From: Zonotrichia leucophrys gambelii
Lineage: Eukaryota; Chordata; Aves; Passeriformes; Passerellidae
DNA length: 64,000 bases
Direction of reading: 5' to 3'
Assembly (NCBI RefSeq): GCF_028769735.1
Contig: NC_088171.1
Span: forward strand, 60,998,216-61,062,215
The translations under genes and the position numbers were made by a program. Positions 1 through 14,065 of this stretch are shown piece by piece (positions within the stretch are counted from its first letter, which is position 1; each line of letters opens with the position of its first letter). The notes under the pieces are model-generated. The model searched no databases. It worked only from the letters and a program-made list of their open reading frames with translations, and was not told the DNA's origin.

Positions 1-3000
1 GGGATGTGCCTTTAGTGGCTCCAGCCACCACCCAGGGATAGTGTGAACTCAGAGTCTGCTCTGTGCTCTTGACCCTACTCAGGCTGGGTGTTTCTGTTTG
101 GCTTCCTTGGGCAGGTGTACCACTGAAAGATCATTGTGAAGAAAATTCCAAAGTGACAACTTCCTCCTAAAAATCAGTCAGCACTTTGCTGTCTGTGTAT
201 GAAGACACATATCCAGGAACCTCTGCTCCGTTCCTGTCTGAGAGAGATGATTCTATTGTGCCTGTCTTTTTCATCCTAGGCATATCAGGGTGACATTTTA
301 GATTACATGTAACAATCTAGTGCTGAGAATGTAGTTATTTTTAAAGGTAAGCCTATGTGAGAAAACCAACCTTACCCTGGCTGGCTGGAGGGGTATCTGT
401 AATTACACGCAGTCTGTGACGTGTCTGATGTCCACATCTAGGTTCATGGGACTGTTCCCCCTTTGTCATAACTATACAAACTTTTTGCAAGAAAAGTGGT
501 AATTGAATCCTAACATTCTTTCTGGTGCAGTCAGATTTGTCAGGATTATGTGTCTGTCCCATGCTCCCACATGGGCTCTGAACTCACAGCATCAGCCCTG
601 GAGAATCTCAGGATTCCTTAATTGCCTACTCTGATGAGATCTCAAACCTAAGGTGTAGGCTTATGGTTCATAGGACTTGTTCTGGTATATTGGAAACAGT
701 TTTTTTCAGGTGTTCCAATGCAGATTTTTTTCTATGGGGTTTGGAATCACTTAAAATCCTTGATTTATATGTATTTGTTTATTACATTGGTAAAAAAAAA
801 ACATTCAAAATGCCTTGCTTTTTGGATGCTGCCTTGGCATACAGCACATTATAAGAATAAAGTTTATTAATATGGCCCCTAGACCTCATCATCAGCCTGA
901 TCAGGCTGTCTGTGCCTTGCAACAAATTCTAAGAGTCTCAGCTCACCAAGCTTGGGATTGGCAGCTGGAGATAACACATAGAAAAATACTGGTGGAGAAG
1001 GCTTCTCAGGCAATCATGACAAATGCATTCATAGGAATATCTTGAGCTGTGTGGAGTCAGAAATTTCCACTGACATGATTTTTTCCCAGGGAAACATACA
1101 ATTTTGTAAAAAAAAATTCTTATGGCAAATTTTTTGTTTGTAGTTTCTCATTTCCTGGATGACAGCCACAGAGAACAGAAATGGAATTCCATCTTTGAGC
1201 TAAGGAAGAAAGCTGTGTGTGTGGACACCCAGCTGTTGACCTGCATCTGTCAGATTTCATACACTTTGATAGTCAGTAGTGGAAGTGACAAATCTGAAAC
1301 ATCAAAATAATATACATGCCCAAATTGCAATGCAGACTCCTTGCCAGATGTCTGATAAAAATCTTCCCAATTCATTTGGTCCAATGCTTTAAGCATGTAA
1401 CAAATTAAGTGGAACTTCAGTCTTTTGTCAGTGAAGACCACAAACTGCATCTCACCACTACCAGAAAATGGAAATTGTATGTGCCTGTGTGTGGTCTATC
1501 CCTTATTCATCAACTTCCTCTCTATGGACCTGCTTTTTTTGATTAGGTTTTCATTACAAACCAACTGCAAAACACCAATTTTAATAAAAGGAAACCTTGT
1601 GTGTGGTATTGGTAGTTTTACTACTTGAGAAATATTAACTTGTTAGCATGGATTTACCTGAACTTCAGTTCCTGGACATTTTCTAGAAACCTGTTTTATT
1701 GACAAAATCCTACCATATTGACTTTTTTATGTCTGCTGTTTTCTTTGTCAATGCCTTTTTAGAATCCTTATGTGCTGCCTACTCCTCAGTATTGGCCTTA
1801 GGATCCAGATTTATTTCACGATCAAAAATGTGTCTTACAAAAGATGCCCTGAGGTAGATCAGAAACCTTACATCACTTTTATTGTAATATCATCCTGAAA
1901 TTACTTTATCCCTAGTGTAACTTTCCCAGAATTTTTTTTTTACCTAAATGATCTAAATTGCAACAAATACAGATGTCTGTCAGGCAAAAAAAAAAAGTAA
2001 TAGTTATCGGTTAGTTTGTATTTCTAGAATAATCCTAATATAAAATTAATGTAGTGCAACACATACACACACAAGAAGCAGTAAAAAAAAAACCAACATT
2101 GAATTAGGGATTCAGATTGTGTTTCCAATTACGTTGTTGTATACTCAGAGCAGTTCCACAGATTGCTGCATTATTACTTTTGATTTACTCCACTATAATT
2201 AAGAAAAACTTATGTCATCAACTCCAATGGAAGACACTGTCTGAAAATTTAAACTAGAGAATTTACTTTGAGACAGTTTCTGACTAATGAGTTGCAATAT
2301 AATTCAGTATCAAAAGAAGCAATGATTTAATATTAGTACCCTTTTATTGTCTTACCTAACTTTGTATTCCAGGAAAAAAGCCCCAAAACAAAGTACTAAG
2401 ACTCAAGCAAAAGAATTTTTAATTTTATTTTTTACATTATAGGTAATATTTGTCTGCCAGACATTAAGAACTACATTTGTGTAACAATCCAGACCTCTAG
2501 CAGAACAGACTCAAGGCAGAAAGAATATATATTATGACCTCCTAAATTTTTCAGAGTCCAAAATAATCTCCTTCTGCTCCATTTTTCTTATCCGGTTACT
2601 TTTCATTTGTTCTGTGAGTTATGACTCGTCATACCTGCTCAGATCCTCACTTTATTTGCTGTATATAGGAAGTTGCATTTATCCATCCCCCTTTCTGATA
2701 ACAATTGATTTTTGCATGGATCCTAACTAATCTAACAATCTTTCAGGATTACAGCAAATCTGTCAAACTCATAAAAACAGATGTCCTTTTGCCATTAATT
2801 CTTTATCACTTGAGTCAGTTAAACCAGATTTTGAACTATGTCAAACACACGTGTACACTTGCTAAAGAATTACTAAAAACTCTGTGCTGACAGAGGTTAC
2901 TTTAGATGGCAGTATAAGCATGACGTGGCATGTGATTTTTTTGGTAGTCCCAGAACCTATACTGTCTACACCTCAGTTTTAGAAACCAAATTAAATACTG

Positions 3001-4795
3001 CAGGCCTCTTAATCAAACACCATGCATTCTGCTACAAAATCTAGTCATAAACTAGACAGAAAAGACCATAATTCTGTATTCAAGTTGTTGTTGTTTTTTT
3101 TTTTTCAGAGAAGAGGGGATAAATGTCAAATTCACAGAGAGAGACGGCTATTTCACTGCAGAAGTAATTAGATGGACCTTTCTTGACTCCTCAGCTACAA
3201 AATAAAATATTTCTAGGTAATAGTGCCCTTTGTGCTGTTTTTAAGAGTCCGTGACTGATGCTTCCTCTTGCAAAGGCACACTTCTATCTGTGATTAAATA
3301 TTTACCACAGTGAAAGAGCAGCAGAAGGACTAAGTGCCTCCAACTCACTATTGCAGAGGTCCATAAGGGAGTACAGTACCTATATAAATATTTTAAAAGA
3401 TCAGGTCAGAGCAGTGTCCATATCAGGCCATCTCCCTGTAGATCAGGGTGTGCTGTTTGTTGGTAGGCTGATGGATGTTTGCCTACCAACAAACTAAGCC
3501 TCCACTTTACTTGCTGTGCCTTTGTTATAGATTTCTTGTTTAATTATCACATTAATCATGCATATGAAGAGCTCTGTTTTGCCTGATGATTAGGAAGAGA
3601 GAAAAACATAATTAAAAGTGCTACAATTGGTTTTGTTTGTCCTGGGTATTATTATTGTTTCCAGAGTTCACCCACAGGAAGAAAATTCACATTTAATTCT
3701 TTGGACCAAGAGGTCTCAGAATTTATGAGAATCTTAGCCACACAGGATTCATCTGGCTCTTCTTTCCTTAAAAAAACAAAATGCAGGGCATCTTGCCCCA
3801 GGTCTGCTATCAAGAGCATTTGGAGGGAGTGGAAGGGAGTCAATAATGCTCTTCCAGGCTGGCTGCTGATCCAGGGCATAAGCTCATGCTCCAAGAGGAA
3901 GGTTGGCCAGTCCTTGGCTTATATCTTGTGGAAATGGATATTCATTGAGAGGGTTTTTCAGCTCAGGGCTGCTCAGGGTTTTTTTTTCACCTTTCTATGG
4001 AGAACAACTCTAATTTGGGGTCCTTCTAAAGTCTGTGGTTGTGGAATTAATCTCATTTGCCAGTACTCTCAGGAGAGTCCCCTACAGAAGTCAGGGCTTG
4101 CAGACTTCTGTCGGCAATTCTCATCCTTCTTACCTACATCTTGTTTGTGGTAGGAGAATGAGCTGGGAGGGAAAAAAGAAAAGAAGAAAAAAGACAAAAC
4201 CTGAAGAAGTGACTCTGTTGCAACAGATTTGGGGAATAAGAATAATAATTTGTTTTATACTGAAATGTGATGATATAAACAAATACAGTTCTGGATGTGA
4301 TGAGGAAACTAATTATTCAACAGTTTACCAAATATATGTCTGAAAATATAGTATGAAACAAGCATTTTTATGCAGCCCTATGAGATTTGACAACACATAT
4401 TTATAAGGTGTTATAAAATCTTGCAGCAGTTTAAGGTATGTGAATGAAACAGATTCAATGTTTCAGATTTGATGAATGAAATCTTGATGAAACAGATTCA
4501 TCAAGACCAGGGCAAGGACAGGGGAAAGTTTTGGACAAGGGATTTCTATTGCTAGGTTTAAATGCATTTCCTTTCACAACTCTGTTCTCAGTTTCTCCAT
4601 CCTAATTACACAGGCATGAGTTTAACTCAGACTCTGTGCACAGGATCTCCTCAGGCAGACTTGTGTTTGGGGTGCCTCAGAACACATTTGGAGCAGCCCA
4701 GGTTCCCCTCAGCCGCGATGTGGCCTGAATACACTGCTCTTCCAACCCCAAATGGACATTCCGTAATGTTGGGAAAGGCTCGCTGTGGGCCACAG
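1..4795. other. Unique non-coding DNA, no gene seen
   Basis: All frames are broken by frequent stops. The longest open stretch (3701-4153, plus, 150 codons) has no domain, signal peptide or codon pattern that I recognise. There are short homopolymer A and T runs and one strong inverted repeat (3455-3494, listed separately). No CR1 or LTR sequence is obvious. The segment could be intronic or intergenic, and the sequence does not decide which. Confidence 0.7.
3455..3494. repeat. Perfect 14-bp inverted repeat
   Basis: The left arm GTTTGTTGGTAGGC (3455-3468) is the exact reverse complement of the right arm GCCTACCAACAAAC (3481-3494), with a 12-nt spacer. Pairing does not continue outside or inside the arms. 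A transcript would form a 14-bp stem with a 12-nt loop, which is shorter than a normal microRNA precursor. It could also be a remnant of a small palindromic element. Confidence 0.85.
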
Positions 4796-5202
4796 TGGCA
4801 TTCATATTTTCTGGAAAAATCCCTTTGCCCAGGATTTTTCTCCTGGGAAGCTAAGAAGCCTCAGAGAAATGGGAAAACAATTCTTATCTCATTTGCTTCT
4901 CCTGTGTTTTGCTCCTTTGGAATATGTTTGGAGAATGTTTACCAACAGGTGGTTGTTTCATTTGTTTCTGCTGTGGATTATTTTCACTCTTTGGCCAATC
5001 AGGGTCAAGCTGTGTCGAGACTCTGGTGGGAGTCACGAGCATTCATTATTATCTTTTTAGCTTTCTGTAAGTATCCTCTCTGTATTCTTTAGTATAGTTT
5101 TAGCATGGTAATTTTTAGTATAACATAGTATCATAAAATAATAAATTAGCCTTCTGAGAACATGGAGTCAGATTAATCGTTCCTTCCTTTGTCTGGGAAG
5201 GA
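4796..5202 (+). mobile_element. Solo LTR of an avian endogenous retrovirus, 3' end degraded
   Basis: This copy is clearly homologous to the LTR at 29799-30217. Shared blocks in the same order include TTTGCCCAGGATTTT, CTCCTGGGAAGCT, GTTTACCAACAGGTG, GGCCAATCA and GAGAACATGGAGTCA. It carries a CCAAT box (4995-4999) and an intact AATAAA poly(A) signal (5140-5145), so the element reads on the plus strand. The terminal part after the GAGTCA block diverges, and no target-site duplication could be found. No internal gag or pol sequence is adjacent. The left boundary is placed by alignment to the second copy. Confidence 0.8.
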
Positions 5203-5273
5203 AGGAATAGGCCCAAGTACAATATGCCACCCTTCTCCCTAGGCAGGAGCAGAATCCAGGAGGAATGGAGCAG

Positions 5274-5480
5274 TGTCCTGGTTTAGGGGGATATAAGCAT
5301 TGTAAAGTCACCCCAGGACAAGCAGCAAGGCTTTGTTAGCCATCAGTTGTGCTAATGGCCAGCCCTAGGAAGCAGCAGGGATTCACTAAGGTCCTGTGTG
5401 TGTAGGGAGGAGAGGCAACTGCTGTGGGCTTCTGGGAGTCCTTCCCTGTCAGGGTACAAAGGGATGCTTATGCTCACATG
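5274..5480 (+). mobile_element. Possible old LTR fragment
   Basis: The block begins TGTCCTGGTTTA, a form of 5' LTR terminus common in avian endogenous retroviruses, and follows directly after another LTR. The following sequence is not related to any other copy in this window and I cannot place a 3' end. A chance match to the terminus is possible. Confidence 0.3.
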
Positions 5481-5998
5481 GCCTTTCCATATGAACCTGC
5501 CTTGCAGTCAAGTGTTGGAAGATGTTCCACATGGTTAGTTACTTCTTGTGGATAGCACGTCCTTTGCTTCAGCAGTTTCTCTTGCAGGAGTACAGTAGGC
5601 TGTCTGTTTTTGTTGTTTGTTTTTAGGCTAAATAAAGAGAAATTTATGAAAGTTTAACAAAAAGTTTGTTTGATAAAAAGACATTACTAATGATTAGTAA
5701 AGAGAGGCCTAATCAAGGGTGGCACCACCTGAAGCAGGAAGGAAGTAACCCAGTTCTGGAGGCTTTGGGCAACATCTTTAGTAAACTGCTCTCCTTGGAG
5801 CTGAGGAATTGTGCTCCTGTCTCTCCTTTGCTTGAACAATGTCCAGGGACCCAGCAGTGAAGCTATTGTTGGCAGAGAAACACCCACTACTTTTTAGAAA
5901 ACAAGAAGCAGGGCAGGCAAGCAGTAGGGCTTTTCTTTTCCCCTAATAAAAAAACAAGCTGAGCTGTAATTTCTCCAGTGAAGGGTAGCCCTGTATCT

Positions 5999-6030
5999 CC
6001 ATGTGCAGCCTTGGCCATGTGCAGCCTTGG
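5999..6030. repeat. Tandem duplication, 2 x 16 bp, exact
   Basis: CCATGTGCAGCCTTGG occurs twice head to tail (5999-6014 and 6015-6030) without a mismatch. This is a single-step local duplication, probably recent. Confidence 0.9.
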
Positions 6031-8466
6031 CCTCTGTTCTGCTCGGGCCCTCTGCAGACCATACCCAGTAGATGTTGAAAAGGCTAACAGCTCCCACCTC
6101 TGTTATGTGGAATAGATGAGATTTGTTTCTTTATTTTTAGGATGGAAAACCACCTCAGTTGTGGCAGAAGACTGTGCAACTCCAACATGGAAAACAGGTT
6201 GCAACAATGTGCATGGCTGGTAAATGAATTTCTTTTTCATATTTAACAGATGTATCCCTTGCCTCAAGGTTCAGATGCACATGTTTTAGTCAAAACACAC
6301 CAACCAGGATACACCCTCTTCATGGCCAATGCATTCAAAGATGGACTACTTCCGGATCATATTAAAGAAGATGGGACAAGAATTAGGTTGTTATTTCTTT
6401 GGATGTGTAGAGACATATTTAAAATTGTGCTTATCTTATAATTGTTGTATTTGCTTTCAGTAGATCTGACTGAGAGGGACATACATAAAAATACATTTCA
6501 GACAGCGTCTTGTTTTAAAAAAATTCATGGCTACATGAAACACCTTAGCAGATTCGTTTCTGGTGAAATAAATAATTATCAGTACACATCAAACAGGTCA
6601 TCAAGCCACCTCTGACTGTCTTGGCCAAGAAAAATGAAAGCTTTCCTTCTGATTATGGTCACAATAATGTCAGAATAATAATTACTTTTTTCTACACAGC
6701 AAGTACACAGCACTATTGGAATCCTACTTCTCAACATGTTGGTTATCTCAAAGGAATCATAATTTACCATTTCAACTCCATCAAATGTCCAGGACAGCAT
6801 ATAGCTACATTCTGAATGTGTTCATTTTCATTTAAAACTGTTTTGACTTCAGCAGTACCCAGAGATCTTATACAGGGCTGGATGATAAACATACTCCAAG
6901 ATGTGGCCAAGAGCCAAGGAACAGCTGTTTCAATGCTTCATGCTCTTGCTCGTTGACAGGGTCTTTAATAAAGCTGTGCCTCTCTGGATGGACCACAGTC
7001 TTCTAAACTAAAAAGCTCATGGTAGGGCAATTAACCAGGTTGAGAAACCCTGAGGGGACCTGAAAGAAATTTTTTCATTTTCTGGTCTTTTTTTCCCCAT
7101 TTGATTGAAAGGAAAATATTCTGTAAATTATTCCTGTATTAAACAAAAAGGATTAAAATGCCCCATCCCTCCTCTCTTTTTTTTCTTCACAGACATAATG
7201 TTAATGGGAATTTTTCCAAATAGGGCCACATGTGTTAAAAAAAGGTCCAAAGTCAATGTACCCTATTTTCAACCATAATTACTCCTATCCTTAGCATGTG
7301 CCACAAATATATTTTTTAAAGGAGATAAAGCTGCAAAACAATGTGTTTTCCTTTAAAAATTCAGAAGAATGAGGATAACAATTAGCCATAAGAAAGGGAG
7401 TGCCCACAGTTTTCACTCTTATGAGTTTACAGAGAAGAATAAAAGGAAATGCTTGCACTTGCTGCAGAAACTTAGTGGATGCAGAAGCTTAATCCTGCAG
7501 CAAATTGAACACATTGCCAGAAATACAGAGAATTCCCTTAGGTCTTACCTACATCTTTCATCTGGAGTTGTCAAAGCACTTCTTAAGGCTCCAAGAACTG
7601 CTTTCATGCTGACATCTGGGACAATTACTCCTTAAACTTACCTTCTAGAAATATTTTGGCACAAAGCATCACAGAAGTTAGGTCTTATAAAACTGGAGGT
7701 AGTCTTGTTCTTTTAATTAGAAGAATGGTAATATTCCACATAAAAAACCAATTGTCTGAAGAGTAGAACTGTATATGACCAAAGCTATTCACAAATTTAG
7801 GATGAATTCAGAAAATTCTCTTTGCACAAAGCTTTAATGATGACACACGGGGGACAACATAGCTGAGGAAACAGGTGCAGAAAATAATGATTATTCCATT
7901 GAACAGCTTGAAAATGTGGAACAAGTTCAGACAATGAAAATCTACTTCCTAACAGAAAAGGGGGCACAGAAATGGTCCCGTGACTCAAGTAAAGCTAAAG
8001 GCAAAGCAGAGGCGTGAGTGTACATTTAACACCTGTAACTTCAAACCTAAGTGCCTAATGCTGCCAGCTCAAGAGTAGGTGTATATTCCATGGTATCAAA
8101 TACTGTGAGATGTGCAAGGTGCTTAACCTGCTTTTCTGATTAATGAGGAGACTTTAAGAACCATTCACATGTTTTAACTCAAGGGGGCATATAACTGTAT
8201 GGCTGTCTGGTTTAATTGCAGTGCAACATGTGATTGGGTCAAAGAAATTATGCATAATTTGCCTTGAATTTGATGAATATCTGTCCAGGTTACAAATGGG
8301 TTTCAAAGTAACCACAGATCATGTCATTCCTGAGAGGAGTTTGGAGAAACATGGGGACTGTGCTGTGGAAGCTCAGTTGCAGCAGAATTCATCTTCAAAC
8401 AAGATTAAGGATTACTTCTGAATTTTTAACAGGTAAACATATACGTATTTCAACTGGATATTTTTT

Positions 8467-8535
8467 CACATGTATCATAGATTCTTAGACTGACAGGTTG
8501 AGAGGAGGCACTCAGAGTATTCAGTCTTGACTTAC
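8467..8535 (-). mobile_element. Possible degraded CR1 LINE 3' tail
   Basis: The plus strand reads ATCATAGATTCTTAGACTG followed by an AGGTTGAGAGGAGGC-like block. This resembles the reverse complement of the conserved CR1 3' end, where the ATTCTATGATTCT-type terminal octamers follow a TTCCAACC-type block. The match is short and diverged, so this may be an ancient minus-strand CR1 or chance. Confidence 0.35.
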
Positions 8536-9605
8536 AGCCAAGACTAAGAACAAGAGTCAGTATTTTTACTGGGTATGATAAAAGCATGGAAAGTTGTACT
8601 GGATTTAGAGTGTGTTTAGAGGATGTCAATGAGAGACTATGAAAATGATTGTGAATAGAAAACAATGGTATTGCATATAATTTCATACTTCACTATTCTG
8701 AATGTTTACTAGGTGTGCTTGCAGTGTTTGTGGGACCATTCCTGACAGGCAGAAGAGCAGATATCTCCATTGCGGCTTGAAGAGAAACAGTGTCACTGGC
8801 TGCAGAAGAGTTTGGGATGACTGAACCTCCTGGAATTACGCCAGCCTGATTGAGAGAAGAACGAGGGAAGTGAAATGACTATGGGAGGACAGGATTATAT
8901 ATCATCCCGTATATAATTATGCAAGATGATCCAAGGAGGTACTACATATATTACTTCTTTACTACTAGAAATCTTTCCTATTTTTATAATGGGAAACTTT
9001 CATAACTTTCCTTGCAGTTTCTTCAGAAACAGTGGAGCTTTCACTTCAGTGGGTTATTTTCTTAAAAATTAGTATTTTACATGAATTACACCAATAAACT
9101 ATAACTAAAGATCAACATTTTTAAAATTAACACAAGGCTTCAGGCCTTGGTGTACCTGCAGAGGAATATATCAGGACTTTGTCACTTCCTTCTGGGATGG
9201 AGTTCTGGGCTAAATAATATACCTCCAGCACCCAAAATGAGATGCCCTTGCTAACACTAACAGTGGTAGCTGGAGATACCTGAGCAAACAAAGGTATCCT
9301 GAGCATGCTTTACACAGAGCTTGTGCAGTACAGGTATGGAGTCACCACCAACCTAGCACAGAAGCTAAAGAACAAGAGCACAGAAAAAAGAACAAGAGAA
9401 CTTCCCTAAAATTTACAAATGCCTGTGGTAGCTCAGGAGCACAAGGGACAATGGGAACAATCTGAAATAAGAGAGGCTCAGACTCCCCATGGGGGTAGCC
9501 AAGCAGGACCACAGAGATATTGTGCAGTCTTAGAGCAGAGTGTAGGGCTGGGTGTCCTCCTTCCAACTGATTTATCCTGTGATAATACACATGGATGGCA
9601 CATGT

Positions 9606-12600
9606 TCGTAGATGTTGCTAAAAAACCTAACAATAGCAACAATACCAACCTAAAACAAATGAAATAAAATTCAAACAAAATCCGACCAAAAAACCCCAAA
9701 AGCATAAAAAGGCTTTTATTTAATACAGCAGTCCTCTCTTGCTAACTAGAAAGATGGTGGTGTGGAAGGCACAGACAAAAATTTGTACAACAGCTGTTAT
9801 ATATGATATATGAAGGATAACCAAAGGATGTTAAATTGCTCTCTCAGCAAGTGGATCAGTGAAAACAGAAGGGATTTGAATGAAAAACAGGCTCAGAACT
9901 TGCATTGATTAGAACTTCACAAGTTTAGTCAGAATGAACTAATGTTAAAAAGTCACCTTGGTCAAGTGAAATGATTAAGTGGAAACATTTTTAAAGCTAG
10001 CAAAATGCTTCCTAAAAGAATATGACAGTCTGACAGAAAATAGGCATCTGGTAGCAGACTGAAGTGAGAGCAGCTACACAGAAGAAAGAAAAGAAATGGA
10101 ATATTTTTGTTTGGTTTCAGTACAAGAGATCAATCACAGGGTTTGAGTTGATCTTGAAGCAATTTGTTCTACAATTGTATTAGAAAAGGTGCTTAAGCGC
10201 CCTATAATTTGAGTCTTGCTGTTCTTACAACAACACTAGAACTTAAGCTAAGTTTTTTAAAACTCTTTGTGAATTTTAGTCTTTTATTGCTTTATATAAC
10301 AGACACAGTATTCATAAAGCAGAAATTTTCCCTAAATGATTTAGAAAATGATAGAGGAAGTTAGCTCACGTGATTGAGCTCAAGGGGCACCTTTTAAGTC
10401 AGTTGGGCACAGAGCATCCTCACATCTGTTGTCAGGATAGGATCACATCCACCAAGGAGTGTGTGGACCTGGCAATGTAGGCTGTGATTTGCAGAGTTCT
10501 GCAGCACTGCTGGGGAAAATGGATGTGCCGAACATACCTTCATCCCTCCCAAAACTTCCCGTGCTGTTAAGTGAAATGAGAGAAGTTTGCAAATGACAAA
10601 ATATTTTGACTCTCTTGGCAATGTCAAATTTCATTTTGACATATCTGAGGCATTTCTATGAAACTGAACCCTTCCATGAATAATTTGAAAGCATGGATTT
10701 TTCATTTTAATTCTGGATGCAAACAAACACTGAAATATTTGAATTATCCATGTGGTGGAAACTGATTTTGGCCAACACTGTTCTGTAATCAGTTTAGGCA
10801 CTGAATGGATTTTAACAATTCACAAACTTCCTGTGATATGGCAAATAATTTTTTTTTGTACTTCTACCTTGAGTATGGTAAAATAATTAATTTCTTCAAT
10901 CCTCACCTGCAATGGCCCTGTGTAACATTGACACCTTTAGCTTTCTTTCCCTTGCATAAACATATTTGATTTTGCTTTTTAGGAGCTGTGAAGCACAGTT
11001 GTTAATAAAGTGTAGTTTTTAGACCTCAGATCGGGATTTATGTAACATTAAGAGTAAAATTTGCATATAGTCTGCTTTATCTGCTGCTAAGGCAAGTGCT
11101 TTTAGATACTTGTTCAGAGCACATTATGAAATTAATCCACTCTTCACTTTTCTTGGTTTCAACCCCTTTCCTAGAGTGATTTCTTCCTTTGCTGTCAGAC
11201 CAGACCTTCTTTGGGGGCAAGGAAGGAATTGTGGATGAAATGATCATGTTTGATGAGAATTTTTCCTGCCTGTTAAACTTTTCTCTCTTAATTATCAGAA
11301 TTAAAATCTCAGGCAGTACACATGCTGAAATGTTTCCTGGGTTGTCAGGAATATATATCCTTAGAAACCTGGCCAGCAGTTTCTATAATCTTCGCTGGGC
11401 ACGAGGCCCGTGTGTGCCCAGGCTGAGTTCCCTTGACATTAATAACAGCATAGAGACACGGTCATTCTTGGAAGTTCACATCAAGCTTAAAAATCATCTG
11501 TTACTTGTGAGTTTGTATACAGTGTCAATGAACTCTGAAAATCGAAGCTGAGGATCTTGCTGTGAATAATGACAAGCCTAAACATGATCAATAGCTGTGT
11601 TCCAAGAAGCCTGTGCACAGCTGGTGGCAAAATAGGCACGTTTAATTTCCTCATATAGCTGTTTAATTTCAAAATATGTTGTGTCTACATACACAGATCA
11701 GATTCTGAATTTGGTGCTGCATGTAGCAATTACAGCTGATCTTCAGAGTGGAATCTCAGAAAAAGAATAGGGAATAGGGATAATATTCAAAAATTTATCT
11801 ATTCCATCTCCTTTGTCTCCTGCTGTGGTAGAATTTAGATTGCTTGACATCCTCCAACAGATGTCATAAAGGAAACATTGGCTATTTGGCCCAGATCTTC
11901 TACAGCACAGCAAAGGTCAGCAGAACATTAATACTTATTTTCAATAGGCTGCTCTGTATCTTGCTTCTGTTGGTGAATAGCAGAAGCATTTGTTTAAAAC
12001 TCATCTGACACTGTGTAAGTATAAAAGTACAACATCAGAATGAGAGCCAGGGGAAACCTTTGACAAACATTTCTTTCTTTAAAGAATGGTTTGTCACATT
12101 TTCAACCTGTTCTCAAAATGTAAATGTAAACGTTAACAGAAAAAATGACCTGAGCAAGAGATTGGAAGTAGGTCCGGGCAGAAAAAACACAAAAAATCTT
12201 GTGGATCTTTTTAAAGAAATGTGAAAAAATGAAACGATCTCTTCTCTTTTTGCAGAACAGCACTATTATGAGCTATGGTTGTATTGATGAGACTGTGCTC
12301 AAAGCAGTGGCTTAGAACACAGAGGAATGTGCTAGTTTTTGTTTGTTTTTCTTTGCTTAATGTTGGCTGCTAATGGAAGGACTCCCAAAGACGAGTGATA
12401 AGTTGACCAAAGGCAGACTCATTCACAAAGATCAATGGTCCAGCAGCACTCATCTATTATCTTGGACACGAGTGCATGGTAATCGATGGTCATCCATCTC
12501 TTTCCTGGAGGTCGATTAATCTTTTAAATTTTGTATGCTTGGTACCTTGGTGGAGAGCTTTTGATAATACCTGGACAAGCTTTTCCTTTTCCTTTTCTAT

Positions 12601-13937
12601 TAAAAAAAACCAAAAGTACTAAATTATTTAAACTATATAGGATATGGTTGCTCAAAATCTAAGGAGAATAACTGTTTGAGGTGTGAAGTCAGCTCATGGC
12701 CATTTCTTCTTCACGTTTTGGGCCACACAGTTTTAAGAGCTTTTACTCATAAAGATTTTTAAATTAGAGAAATAGCTAAGTTTTAGAAGCAAGTTTATTG
12801 TTTATGAAGCAGAGTAAATTAATCTTGTAATATGGCATAAAAGATAGTGCTGTCAGATGAGATTGGTGCAGTCTTGAACTTGCAACAAGATCGATGTCTT
12901 ACCAGGGAAGAAACTTAATCTACAATGGGTCTGAAATAGGAGAGAGAACCCTGTTAAATGCATACACCTCTGAACATTTAACTTGGCAATAGAAATTACC
13001 ATCCTTGTGGTAATGCAAGATCTCGGTCTTGATCAGATTAACATAATCAAATATCCTTCAAGACAGACCTTCAGCTGGGTGGAATAAGTAGTCACCTGAC
13101 AGTTTATAGAATATCTTGACAAGAGAGGAACATGAGTTGTCCTTAGGATATTCCCAAATGTGCAAAATACTCAGAGAAAGGCAGTATCTTGCTGAAAACA
13201 CAACCTATGCAGCCTTAATTGAAAGACTTCTCAGCTGGAACAAAAGTAGAAAATACCTAGCTAAATTATCATCTTGCATAAAGCAAACGATTACTCCTAC
13301 TTTTATCTATTTGTTTTTTCTTGAAAAAGAATTGCATCAAGAGCTTTATTATCAGCAGGAATTCTAAAATTAGGTAAAAATTAAACTTCATTAACATTAG
13401 GCTCATTTTTATTATTTTCTCTTTGATATACATTGCTCTGTTCTAATCAGATTTTTGTAAGAACGTGTCCATATTTTTGCTTTCCTAAGTGTTTAATGCA
13501 GAATGAAGATGGATGAAACAAGATATCTTATGCTGACAAGAAAAAAAAAAAATCATAATTTACTAAGTGGTTTACATATGTCTATTCTTACAGTAATATA
13601 TTATTACATTACTTTATATACATTTTCATTTTTAAAAAAGTTAAATTGTTCAAAAGAAAAATTTAGGAAACTGATCCAAGGTTGCCCATATTTGTCTGAA
13701 TTCTGTTACAATAAAATTATGCAGCAAACTGGAAGCAAAAAATATTCATGTTGAAATTATGTGAACTGATATCTACTGAAGAAGATTTTTTTATTCAGAC
13801 AACTTCTTGCTCCTGAAGAAAAAAACACTGGACCTTCCCTCTAGGTATATTGCTGTTTTCTTTAGTGCCTAACGCAGATGTGTCCCTGAGTGATTAGTAT
13901 GATTGCAAAATGTACACAGCAGGCTGATGCTATTCAT
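9606..13937. other. Unique non-coding DNA, no gene seen
   Basis: The segment starts with a short A/C-rich patch (about 9620-9700) and then has no recognised repeat or coding signal. Longest frames are around 120 codons and unrecognisable. Confidence 0.65.
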
Positions 13938-14065
13938 CCAAAAAAAACCCAACAAAAAATCCCCAACAACAACAACCACAAAAAAACAAAAACAAAAAAA
14001 CAAACAAAAAAACCCCCAAAAAAACCAAACCCAAAACCCCCCCACAAAACACAGACACAAAAATA
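13938..14065. repeat. A/C-only low-complexity tract
   Basis: About 128 bp of runs of A and C with almost no G or T on the plus strand; the opposite strand is correspondingly G/T only, with G-runs of three to six. It is not a regular microsatellite. The 114-codon plus-strand frame that crosses it (Thr/Lys/Asn/Pro-rich) and its minus-strand partner are artefacts of composition. Confidence 0.9.

Larger units (their letters stand above)
5203..9605. other. Mostly unique non-coding DNA
   Basis: Apart from the possible LTR fragment at 5274-5480, a 16-bp tandem duplication at 5999-6030 and a possible CR1 remnant at 8467-8535, I see no gene and no clear repeat. Around 6121-6395 two short open stretches are preceded by good splice-acceptor-like sequences, but the intervening 30 bp is too short to be a vertebrate intron and neither peptide is recognisable. 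Confidence 0.6.

Noticed and set aside
3455..3494. MicroRNA precursor
   Set aside because: The stem is 14 bp with no extension; standard precursors need a longer imperfect stem.
3701..4153. Plus-strand open frame of 150 codons
   Set aside because: No recognisable domain, low-complexity ends, overlapped by frames on both strands; no splice or promoter context.
4562..5092. Plus-strand open frame of 176 codons, the longest in the window
   Set aside because: Its 3' half lies inside a solo LTR and it has no domain or conserved start; it is a chance frame through LTR sequence.
6141..6395. Two possible exons (6141-6219 and from 6250), each after a good acceptor-like sequence
   Set aside because: The interval between them is 30 bp, too short for a vertebrate intron, and neither peptide is recognisable.
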